Of a stretch of DNA of 64,000 nt, positions 55,890-64,000 are shown piece after piece. Position 1 is the first letter of the stretch. Each line of letters begins with the position of its first letter. The DNA is from CAVQBP01 sp963848195. GTDB taxonomy: Bacteria; Bacteroidota; Ignavibacteria; Ignavibacteriales; Ignavibacteriaceae. A program made the translations under genes and the position numbers. A model generated the notes under the pieces. That model saw only the letters and a program-made list of their open reading frames with translations. It made no database searches and was not told the DNA's origin. The stretch covers positions 372,001 through 436,000 of the forward strand of contig CAWKCY010000024.1 of assembly GCA_963848195.1 (NCBI GenBank), given 5' to 3'.

Positions 55890-57931
55890 TTATTTAATCA
55901 GATTTATTTTAATTGTATTAGCAATTCTATTTCCAATCTGGAGTTGAACTAAATAGATACCGCTCGCAAGATAATTACCTGATGCATCTTTTCCATTAAA
56001 TGTAACTACATGCCAGCCTTCTGAATAATTAGAAATATCAATTACAGCTACCAATTCTCCTAATAAGTTGTAAATTTTTATAAGCTTAGTCATTCCCATT
56101 GAACTATGATCTAAAAAGAACCGGATATTTGTTGTAGGATTAAACGGATTAGGAAAATTACCGGCAATATATGATTCCGGAATAGTTAAACCTTTATTCT
56201 CGATGACTTCTAAGGCGGATTGGCTTCTGTTATATAATCTGCTATATATGCAGTATAACGGCATCTGATATTATAGGCTAGGCTGAGGTCAATATCTTTT
56301 TGCTTCAGTTCAGCAGTTTCTCCATAAACTGCGATTTCTCTTTCAATTGCATCAATAGTCTCTTTTGCCCAAATAGATTCTGCATATTTATTTTCATTTG
56401 TTTTATCTGTAAAATTTAGGCGAAAATCAAATGCTCTCATTCCATTTACTGATGTACCTGCAATACTAATCCCCGATTCTCCTGATTTTTTATATCTCCC
56501 GGTCATAAAGAAGAGAGAGCCAGCATAAGTGGAAGGCAGCTTTTCGGGTATAATCTGAGAAACAACGGCGCTTCCATATTCAAATGCAATATTTTTTAAT
56601 ACAGGCTGACTTATCTGATTAAAAACTTGCAGCATTTCTTCACCCAGATTATCAAGGGGATTAAGATATGTTACAAATCCATAGTTTAATGAAGCGATCA
56701 TTTCCAAACGTTCTCTATCAAGATTATCTCCAATCCCTATCGGAAAAATTCCGGCTTTGTGAATGTTAAGTGATGCTATCTCCTTAGGATCTGTTATTGA
56801 CCTTCCATCGGTAAATATTATTATTGAATTACTATATTGATCATCTTTAATCTGGTTAAAAGTCTGTTTTATTGCATTATCCATATCGGAGCCATAAGAT
56901 GATGTATTTATCAAGGATAGATAATCTTTAGCATTTTGAATATTGCCGGCATTAGCTGGGATAGGAGCAGTCTGCCATGCCTCTGAAGAATAATTAAATA
57001 TAATAATATTAAAGAAATCTTTGGCGGTAAGCTGATCAAGAGATTTGGAGATTGCATAAATGCTTTGATTTAATTTATTCCCGTACATTCCGGATGAATT
57101 CGAAAGGAGGAAGAAAACCCGTCTGGGGAAAATGCTATCCGGTTCAGCTTCATTTTGAGGTCTTACAAATAATGTGAAATGCCCGTCCATTGTATCATTT
57201 GTAGCAGAATAAAAATCTACATCCAGATTTGAATTATCTACTTGATAATCAAAATTGAAATCCTCACTTAAATAAGCCTTAGGTTTAATCAGCTGAATTT
57301 TAAGATTCATTTTTTCGGATTGAAGAACTTTATAATCGGAATAACCTGGAAGACTGAAATCGGTAATATCGGAATTAGAATATACATTTATGTTAAACTG
57401 AAGATTATCAAGCGGGTAAGTCACAAAATTTTCTGTATTTAGAGGAAAGGTATATGAAACTTTCCCTCTATAATAAATGCAAAGGCTAACATAATGCAGC
57501 TCAACTTTCTGTATAGCTCCAGCCTGGATTCCTTTAAGAAATATTTTAATTCCATTTCGTCCTATATAACTATTGACTTCTGCAGCTATTCCTCCTTCAC
57601 CCGTCCCTGGATTTGTTGCCTGCTCTTTTACTTTCAGCACAGCCTGATATATTTTATTATTGTACCAGTATAAAAATTTAGTTGCCCTTGCATCAGGCGG
57701 AAGAGGAAAAGAATATACTGCATCCGTTGAATCAGACCATTCATTTTCAAATTCCTGATATACAATGGTTTCTGCGATTTCACCATGAATATTTACAGTT
57801 ACTTCCGTATCCGTGTTTCTCAGAAAATCTTTAGGATAATTCTGATTAGATGGCATCAGTAAACCATTTGCATAAGCAAATGCGGTTAAACTGAAAATTA
57901 TTAAGATGATTTTTATAAATATTTTTTTCAT
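55890..57931 (-). pseudogene. Secreted VIT/vWA protein with type IX sorting domain, frameshifted
   Basis: Two frames form one protein of about 680 residues. The first (57931 to 56210) has a signal peptide, a VIT domain (VNIHGEIAETIVYQEFENEW, residues about 40-165) and a vWA domain (about 280-460), ending ITEANPP. The second (56264 to 55890) continues LEVIENKGL and the sorting tail NFPNPFNPTTN...INLIK. Restoring one base near 56215-56220 joins them. The metal site of the vWA domain, normally DxSxS, reads SNSSG, so it has lost its aspartate. It is the third and most worn of three related genes in tandem. Confidence 0.86.
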
Positions 57932-57946
57932 TTTCAGACCCCTGAA

Positions 57947-60283
57947 TTACTTTAAAAAGAGAATTTTTGCAGATTCAAGATATCTTGAATCATTTACATC
58001 AGTTAAAACTAATCTAACAATATAAAGCCCGGTACTGATTTGCGAACCTTTATCATTTACAGCATTCCATGTAATTTTTTGCATGCCTTTTTCAATAGGT
58101 AATGTTTTCACCAGTTGACCGAGAACATTATAAATAGCCAGTTCCCCATGTATATAATTTCCATTATTTACTTTAAAGGTTATATTGGGATTAAATGGAT
58201 TCGGATAAAAAGAAAGATATTTTCCTTTTTCAACTGCTTTTAATTGACCGGGTACGATAACACCTTCACCGCCCAAGCCGGCATAGCGGATTTGTAATTT
58301 TAACTGTTCTGGAATGTTTGAACCTTGAGTTGTATAGCTTAAAATATACTTTCCCGATGATTTAAATCGTGAAATATCTAATAGAATGTCTCTGAAATTT
58401 CCATAAATGTTATAGAAATTGCCTCCGGTTGGAATTATTATAGGATCATAATAACTTGATTTATATTCTTCAGGGGCAATTGAATGTACTGTTATGCCGT
58501 TAGCCAGTAGTGCATTTATAACATCACCCTTAGTAGGAGTAGGATAAGTGTCATTTTCATGATATGGAGCATCGGTAATCCATATAATTACTCTATTAGC
58601 ATTATCTCTGAATGTGAACTGGGTTGCCTCAAGCAATGCCTGTAATGAATTCTCAGGTCCATCCCCTCCCCCATGTGCAAATTGCTGAGCAACTAATGAT
58701 TGAAAATATTGCGCATCTTTGGTAAATGGATATTTATTTTCTATTTCATCTAGAAAAGTAACCATTCCCAATCTATAATCGATTCCACGGATGCTTAAGC
58801 TGTCTGCAAATTCTATTATATTATCTTTAACTTTATCTATTTCATCTCCCATGCTTCCTGTAACATCAAGTACAAATATTATATCAGCAGAATTAATACC
58901 ACCGATGGTATCTTTCTTCAGCGAAAAATCATTTATTCTATTTTGACCTTCAAAAAAGAAAACATTTTCATTTGAAAGATTGGTTATTCTGTAATCATTT
59001 GAATTTATCTTAGCCTCAAATTTTAATTCAATAGATGGGAATTTAGATGTTATTAAAGTGTCTATATTGACGGTTAAACCTGTATCCGATACAGGTGTTT
59101 TCGGAATAAAAACATTACGACTCAGTTCATCTATAACCTGACTGTTATTAAACAATTTTACATCTATTTCTTCTATTTTATCTTCATAAATTATATGGGA
59201 ACTTAAATTTATTTTCTGATAATAATTCAGGTTATCTAGATAAATAGAACTTTCTCTCGGAGTAGCTGATAGAGAAGGAGGAAAGTCTACTTTAATATCG
59301 GCAGAAGTTATTATACTATTTTCAGGCCTGTTTATTTGGAGATATGTATTAAAATTATTCGGAAAAACTAAATTATTCTGTAAAGATAAGAAACTCTGCA
59401 AATCCCATCTTAAAAAAAGGAGAGAAGAAAAGTCCGGTTCGTTCAAATCAACATGAAGCTGACAACTGCTTTCTGCATTGGGTAATATATTTTTATTTTG
59501 CCACATTAGCAATAAATCTAAATCGTATAAAGTCTTAGACGAGTCTGATGCATTAGCATTATTTTTAATCAGATCGCTCCAGTTTGCTGCGGTTATTTCA
59601 AGAGGTTTTTCATCCGGATAGCTTAAATTTATACCTATTCCTTTTGCCCCTTTTGATTTTTCCCATAGAACCAAATCATTAGGTACTTCAGAATTAATAA
59701 ATGTTTTACTCTCAGTTAAAAATCCAGCCTGTTGTTCAAGATAACCATCGCCCCATTTCCCTAAAGCCGGATCGAATATAAAGCCTAGACCTATTAAATG
59801 TTCGACAGAATCCAGATTTTTTATTTTCTGTTTTAGTATTATTCCATTCCCATTACTGTTTATTACCATTAAAAAGGTAATAGAGATTTTGGATTCTTTT
59901 TTAGCATTTATTAAAAGAGTATCTCCATTCTTAGTAAAATTTAATTCTGATGAATTGAAATAATCGTCAAGTTTGTAAATTGTATTATCAATAGAAAAAA
60001 CCGGATATGAAGTTTTAGCATACGGATGTCCAAATGTAATGTCACAATTATCATCTAACTTTGAATCCGATAAACCTGTGGAGGTTCCAATCGTATAATA
60101 TCCGTCAGGTAATAAAGTAAATGATAAAATATCATTACTAATTTCATTATCGGACGAACTGATTTTTGACATTATATTCTGGGTGCTTTGTATGATTGGT
60201 TTATTGATATCATACATCATTTTATTTTGTGAAAAAAGTAGTGATGCCAACGAAATAATAATTAAAAGAGATATTTTTTTCAT
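57947..60283 (-). CDS. Secreted vWA protein with type IX sorting domain
   Basis: This 778-residue protein has a signal peptide (LLIIISLASLLFSQ). It has a long N-terminal region of unknown fold (about residues 20-440) and a vWA domain (about 455-640) with the MIDAS motif DVTGSMGDE, GGGDGPENSL and ITDAPYHENDTYP. It ends with a type IX sorting domain (YPNPFNPNI...KILFLK). The N-terminal half has no VIT domain, unlike its two neighbours. It starts 15 bases before the next gene of the cluster. The vWA domain probably binds metal and a surface ligand. Confidence 0.88.
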   Translation of the reverse strand: MKKISLLIIISLASLLFSQNKMMYDINKPIIQSTQNIMSKISSSDNEISNDILSFTLLPDGYYTIGTSTGLSDSKLDDNCDITFGHPYAKTSYPVFSIDNTIYKLDDYFNSSELNFTKNGDTLLINAKKESKISITFLMVINSNGNGIILKQKIKNLDSVEHLIGLGFIFDPALGKWGDGYLEQQAGFLTESKTFINSEVPNDLVLWEKSKGAKGIGINLSYPDEKPLEITAANWSDLIKNNANASDSSKTLYDLDLLLMWQNKNILPNAESSCQLHVDLNEPDFSSLLFLRWDLQSFLSLQNNLVFPNNFNTYLQINRPENSIITSADIKVDFPPSLSATPRESSIYLDNLNYYQKINLSSHIIYEDKIEEIDVKLFNNSQVIDELSRNVFIPKTPVSDTGLTVNIDTLITSKFPSIELKFEAKINSNDYRITNLSNENVFFFEGQNRINDFSLKKDTIGGINSADIIFVLDVTGSMGDEIDKVKDNIIEFADSLSIRGIDYRLGMVTFLDEIENKYPFTKDAQYFQSLVAQQFAHGGGDGPENSLQALLEATQFTFRDNANRVIIWITDAPYHENDTYPTPTKGDVINALLANGITVHSIAPEEYKSSYYDPIIIPTGGNFYNIYGNFRDILLDISRFKSSGKYILSYTTQGSNIPEQLKLQIRYAGLGGEGVIVPGQLKAVEKGKYLSFYPNPFNPNITFKVNNGNYIHGELAIYNVLGQLVKTLPIEKGMQKITWNAVNDKGSQISTGLYIVRLVLTDVNDSRYLESAKILFLK

Positions 60284-60326
60284 ATTTCCTCCCTAAATCC
60301 CCGTTAATAAAGTTGTAAATTCATAA

Positions 60327-62432
60327 TTATCTTAATAAAACCATCTTTTTAATTTGATTGAAAGAGCCAGCTTGAATCGAACAGAAATAGATTCCGCTTG
60401 CTGCATTCTGACCGTATAAATCTTTCCCGTTCCACATGATTTTATAAAGACCCGGACTTTGTTCTTTATCTACAAGAACTGCAATTAATTGCCCCAGAGA
60501 ATTATAAACTCTTACAACTACGTGATAAGCGGAGTTATTAGCCGGCAAACTATATTCAATTATTGTTTCCGGATTGAAGGGATTCGGATAATTTTGTTTT
60601 AATAAAAATTTATCGGGTAAATTTGATTCATCTTCTTTCATGGCAGTGGGGTCTGTAGGATTATCAGGATCCGAATAGAAAGCAGTATAGGGTGTTAGTA
60701 TTTGAAAGCGTAAACTCAATTCAATTACCTGGTTTACCAGTTCATCAGTTTCTCCATAGACTTCGATAAGATTTAAGATATTATCTATTTTTGATTTTGC
60801 CCATAGACGGGGAACAAATCGATCTCCTCCCACCGTATCGGTAAAATTAATAGTCTTTTTGAATTCAACCTTTTTGGTTCTAATATTTCCGGATAATGTT
60901 ACATTAAAGATTCCACTCTTATTATATAATCCTAACTGGGTGACCTGGCTTCCCCAGAACAAATCATTAATAATTTTGGGGTATTGGTCCCAGTTATCTA
61001 AACCCCCCATATCGATCTTAATATCTGTCATTACAGGCTTTGAAATTCTTTTGAAATGGTTACTAACAACAAGAGAAATACTGTCATCCGAAGTTATAAA
61101 TTGAGCATATCCATGATTTGCGCTGGAGAGACTAATAAGCAAATTTTTACTTATGTCGTCCCCAACTCCAAAAGAAAAAATCCTAACATTTTTTTGATTG
61201 TATTTGTTGGAATGACTTACAATTGAATCAACATTTATTTCACCCCAGGTGGGATATCCATCTGTTAGGAAAATTAAATTATTTGAAGTTGTATCTTCAT
61301 AACTTTCGGATAATGAGGAAGTTAATGCTTCATCAATATTAGTTAAACCCAATGCATACAGTTGATTGACATAGGTTTTAGCATCATTAATATTATTTGC
61401 ACTTGCCTCAACAAGATCAGGCTTATATTTATTTACAAAAGTTCCGAAAGTAACGATATTGAACTTATCTATAGGATTAAGGAGATCTAAAAAGTCATTT
61501 AGTGCTTCTTTCATTTGCTGGATCCTAAGCCCTTCCATACTGGAAGAAACATCAGCAGTAAAGACAATATTTTTAGGAATAATTTCCTCTCCAGAAATAC
61601 TATCAGGAGGAGTTATCCATATTGCGTAGTAATTATCGGAACCTATTGAATCAGACGGCGATGGAGTAAAAGTAAGTATTTGATAATTAACGCTGTCCCT
61701 ATAAGTTTCAAATTTAACTGTTAAATCTTTATCAGGATAAAAATTTTCATCTCCGAAAAGTAATGTGTAATGGTTATCATTTATTTTTGTAATCTTTGTA
61801 GCCGATGAATTAACATGAGAAGGGGAATAGAATTCTTTAAAAGGAGTCTGAGATTGTGCATCGAGATTTACGGTAACAGTTTCCAGAGGCTTGGACGATA
61901 AGCCTAAAGTATTTAATTTGAAAGTATAACCTACCGTTCCCAGATCATATTTTAGAGGTTCAACATAAGTAATTTCTGTCCGGACATCACTATTTGCATC
62001 GACCGGAACTATGCTTAATCGAAAAAGATTATTCCCTAAATATTCAAGGAGTGCAGGATCAAGCCAATGGCGAAGTTTATTATTATAATCATTAATTGCC
62101 TGCTGTCTTTCCCTTATGGAAGCAGTATAGCGCTTTCCATTAACCCAATAAATCAATTCAGTCATAACGGCATTTTCAGGCAATGGAAATATGTAAATAG
62201 TCTCCACCGAAGCATTAAGTTCATTATGAAATAACTGATCAATATGGGTAACCGCAATTTGTCCATGGATATCAATTGCCGCATTTACCGATTTAATCCA
62301 CATTTTTTTATAATCATCATTGCTGAATCTTGGCCGGGAAAACAACGCTCCCACAGCATATAATTCAGAGAATGAAGCTATTACGAAAAGAAGTAAGCTT
62401 GTAAGAAAAGATATTGTAATATATTTTTTCAT
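60327..62432 (-). CDS. Secreted VIT/vWA protein with type IX sorting domain
   Basis: This 701-residue protein has a signal peptide, a VIT domain (about residues 45-175, with AAIDIHGQIAVTHIDQLF) and a vWA domain (about 285-450). The vWA domain has an intact MIDAS DVSSS (FTADVSSSMEGLRI) and TDGYPTWGE, and is followed by a C-terminal type IX sorting tail (QNYPNPFNPET...KKMVLLR). The arrangement resembles inter-alpha-trypsin inhibitor heavy chains. It is the first gene of the tandem cluster and has 43 bases to the next. The likely role is surface adhesion or protein interaction. Confidence 0.9.
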   Translation of the reverse strand: MKKYITISFLTSLLLFVIASFSELYAVGALFSRPRFSNDDYKKMWIKSVNAAIDIHGQIAVTHIDQLFHNELNASVETIYIFPLPENAVMTELIYWVNGKRYTASIRERQQAINDYNNKLRHWLDPALLEYLGNNLFRLSIVPVDANSDVRTEITYVEPLKYDLGTVGYTFKLNTLGLSSKPLETVTVNLDAQSQTPFKEFYSPSHVNSSATKITKINDNHYTLLFGDENFYPDKDLTVKFETYRDSVNYQILTFTPSPSDSIGSDNYYAIWITPPDSISGEEIIPKNIVFTADVSSSMEGLRIQQMKEALNDFLDLLNPIDKFNIVTFGTFVNKYKPDLVEASANNINDAKTYVNQLYALGLTNIDEALTSSLSESYEDTTSNNLIFLTDGYPTWGEINVDSIVSHSNKYNQKNVRIFSFGVGDDISKNLLISLSSANHGYAQFITSDDSISLVVSNHFKRISKPVMTDIKIDMGGLDNWDQYPKIINDLFWGSQVTQLGLYNKSGIFNVTLSGNIRTKKVEFKKTINFTDTVGGDRFVPRLWAKSKIDNILNLIEVYGETDELVNQVIELSLRFQILTPYTAFYSDPDNPTDPTAMKEDESNLPDKFLLKQNYPNPFNPETIIEYSLPANNSAYHVVVRVYNSLGQLIAVLVDKEQSPGLYKIMWNGKDLYGQNAASGIYFCSIQAGSFNQIKKMVLLR

Positions 62433-62855
62433 GGTTATCCCCGGAAATTATTATTTTCTTTTGAAAAATTTTATCGGAAAGAATTTATGTTTTCATCTTT
62501 CCCCTTATTTGTTCCTTTTGAGACCTGTTGCAAACTAAAACAATAATTAATTATAATCAAACTATTTTTATGGTTTTTATCCAGTTAAAATGCAATTCTA
62601 TTACGGATTATACACTGCAAATTTTGAACCAATAGTAGATACATTAAATGGAACTTTTCAATGCTATTTTAGAATGTGAAGGTACACAGACCTAAAGATG
62701 ACATCTTTAAAATGTAAAATCATATTAAATATTTTATTAAAATATAAGTTCAGATCAGCCTTATTTTGAAAAAAGTAAAGATGCATCTTTCAAGCACTGA
62801 TTTTTGTGTAAATTGAATTAAAATAAAAAGAACTAAATATTTTAGTATTTTTATT
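62433..62855. other. Divergent spacer, no gene seen
   Basis: This 423-base AT-rich region lies between the vWA cluster (minus strand) and the hydrolase gene (plus strand), so it should hold both promoters. It contains two short palindromes described separately. I see no coding signal and no RNA structure beyond these. Confidence 0.6.
62694..62790. promoter_or_regulatory. Two AAAGATG palindromes in the divergent spacer
   Basis: AAAGATG-A-CATCTTT (62694-62708) and AAAGATG-CATCTTT (overlapping at the central GC, 62777-62790) share both half-sites and lie 83 bases apart. Palindromes repeated in one divergent promoter region suggest an operator, though they may also be members of a dispersed repeat. 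Confidence 0.45.
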
Positions 62856-63721
62856 ATGATTAATGAGAAAAAACAAATGAAATCAGAAATTATAAATAGA
62901 GAAGAAATAAAGTTAAATGATTCACAGGTAAAGATGGTTATCAGCGGATGGGGAAGAGAAGCTTATGATAACTCTAGAGTTGAAAAAATTACATACCTTT
63001 CTGACGGGTTGAAAGTTAAAGGATATTTAGCTTATCCGTTAAACCGCAAAAAAGAAAAATTCCCATGTATTATATGGAATCGCGGGGGGTTCAAGGAGAA
63101 GGGAGCTATTGATAAATTTACTGCCAAAGGAATATTCGGTCAACTGGCAAGCTGGGGTTACGTTGTTTTAGCTACTCAATATAGAGGAAATGCGGGAGGC
63201 GAAGGAGAAGAATATTTTGGTGGAGATGACGTAAATGATATTTTGAATTTAATCCCTTTAGCAAACGAAGTTGCTGCTGCCGATACTAATCAATGGGGAA
63301 TTGAAGGCTGGAGTCGGGGCGGAATGATGACTTTATTAACTTTAATGAAAAACCCTATCCTTTAAATGTGCTGTTTTAAGCGGAGCTATTTCTAATTTGA
63401 AATCTTATTTAGAGACAGATCCTGAAAGAGAAAATTCTTATAGAGTGATTTTTCGATAAAAACTATGATGAAGAAATAGATAAACGGACAATAATTAGTA
63501 AAGTCCATAAACTTCCTGATATTCCTTATTTATTGCTGCATGGAGGTAAGGATAACACAGTTTCACCTGTTCAAACTCTGGAATTATCAAAGGAATTTTA
63601 TAAGAGAAGAATTTTATATAGACTGATAATCTTTGAAAACGGTGATCATTTTCTAAAAAATTACAGAAGTGAAGTTGATGAGCAAAGGAAAGTGTGGTAT
63701 AAAAGGTACTTGAATGGATAA
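62856..63721 (+). pseudogene. Alpha/beta hydrolase (prolyl oligopeptidase-like), two frameshifts
   Basis: If repaired, this would be about 287 residues. The first frame (from ATG 62856) reads the fold core with oxyanion region WNRGGFKEKG and the nucleophile elbow GWSRGG. It stops at 63363 just after MKNPIL. The chain continues in a second frame (KCAVLSGAISNLKSYLE) to a TAA near 63461. A third frame (FDKNYDEEIDKR...LLHGGKDNTVSP...NGDHFLKNY) runs to 63721, with the Asp and His of the triad. Removing one C near 63359-63360 and one T near 63450-63455 restores all. Both changes are one-base insertions. It is probably an acyl- or peptide-hydrolase. Confidence 0.86.
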
Positions 63722-63799
63722 AGGTCAGAAAAAAATGGATTAAACCTTTTTTTATGTTTAAATGTCTATTATTTGAAGTTGATTAAAGATTTATTCTTA

Positions 63800-64000
63800 C
63801 TATTTATTTTCTTCCTGCAGTTGTTTTAAAGCCTGCTGTAATTTTTGAAGTTCATTCGCTGCGTCATTGAACTTCTTATCACCAAGGTATTTCAGATAAT
63901 TCTCAAAAGCATTATTTGCGTTTTGAATCTGTTGTTTATTTGTAGTACTTTCTTCAACTTTTCCCTTAGATGCGGATGATGGAGAAGTAGTTTCGACAGC
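63800..64000 (-). CDS. C-terminal fragment, possibly UPF0182-like protein
   Basis: An open frame on the minus strand runs from the window end to a stop at 63800. The last 66 residues contain NANNAFENYLKYLGDKKF and LQKLQQALKQLQEENK, a helical tail. This pattern recalls the C-terminal tail of UPF0182 membrane proteins, where a helix with repeated leucines follows a polar linker. The main body is outside the window, so the assignment is a suggestion only. Confidence 0.5.
   Translation of the reverse strand, partial: AVETTSPSSASKGKVEESTTNKQQIQNANNAFENYLKYLGDKKFNDAANELQKLQQALKQLQEENK

Overview
The window comes from an AT-rich genome of the Bacteroidota/Chlorobiota (FCB) group, most likely an Ignavibacteria-like lineage. 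The main evidence is the recurring C-terminal type IX secretion (Por) sorting tail with the motif N(Y/F)PNPFNP and a final short basic KK/K-LK end, found on six large secreted proteins. Further support comes from several genes starting without a clear Shine-Dalgarno sequence, lineage-typical families (DUF4292, DUF4412, SBBP and BNR propeller proteins) and short palindromic intergenic repeats. No species can be named from the sequence alone. I see no rRNA, tRNA, CRISPR array, prophage or insertion sequence.

Layout. 1-3.5 kb: the end of an arginine cluster (argD fragment, argR, argG, argH). 3.6-9.7 kb: glutamate synthase gltB-gltD. 9.7-16.6 kb: single genes (membrane protein, lipoprotein, corA, a type IX cargo, pepF, an IMPDH/GMPR-family enzyme). 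16.7-26.4 kb: a frameshifted 4-hydroxyphenylpyruvate dioxygenase, an overlapping three-gene envelope cassette (TPR lipoprotein, DUF4292 lipoprotein, EnvC/M23 protein), a frameshifted SBBP propeller cargo, a beta-barrel protein and a CYTH protein. 26.6-31.2 kb, minus strand: a complete TetR / HlyD / MFS / TolC efflux operon with a candidate operator. 31.3-36.3 kb: pncB, then a sugar cluster (Tat-exported TIM-barrel protein, SDR, GH27 alpha-galactosidase). 36.4-49 kb, minus strand: a giant frameshifted BNR/sortilin-like cargo, a lipoprotein, an AI-2E transporter, a NifU-like plus Mrp Fe-S pair, ppk, a deoxyhypusine-synthase-like gene and a nucleoside-sugar-type epimerase. 49-55.7 kb, plus strand: two envelope proteins, then the translation block rplM-rpsI, rpsB-tsf-pyrH-frr, and bacterioferritin. 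55.9-62.4 kb, minus strand: three consecutive secreted von Willebrand factor A proteins, two with VIT domains. 62.9-64 kb: a twice-frameshifted alpha/beta hydrolase and the C-terminus of a further gene.

The most notable structures are as follows. (1) A tandem trio of type IX-sorted vWA/VIT proteins, one of which has a degenerate metal site and a frameshift. (2) Seven apparent single-base indels that split five accessory genes, while every housekeeping gene reads intact. (3) Two unrelated-looking but equally spaced 11-bp tandem arrays (5 and 9 units) in intergenic spacers. (4) A set of intergenic palindromes, including two copies of an approximately 90-130 bp inverted-repeat element. The housekeeping genes fit one another: arginine and glutamate synthesis share nitrogen flow, NifU and Mrp handle Fe-S clusters (GltB and GltD are Fe-S enzymes), and the ribosomal block is in conserved order.
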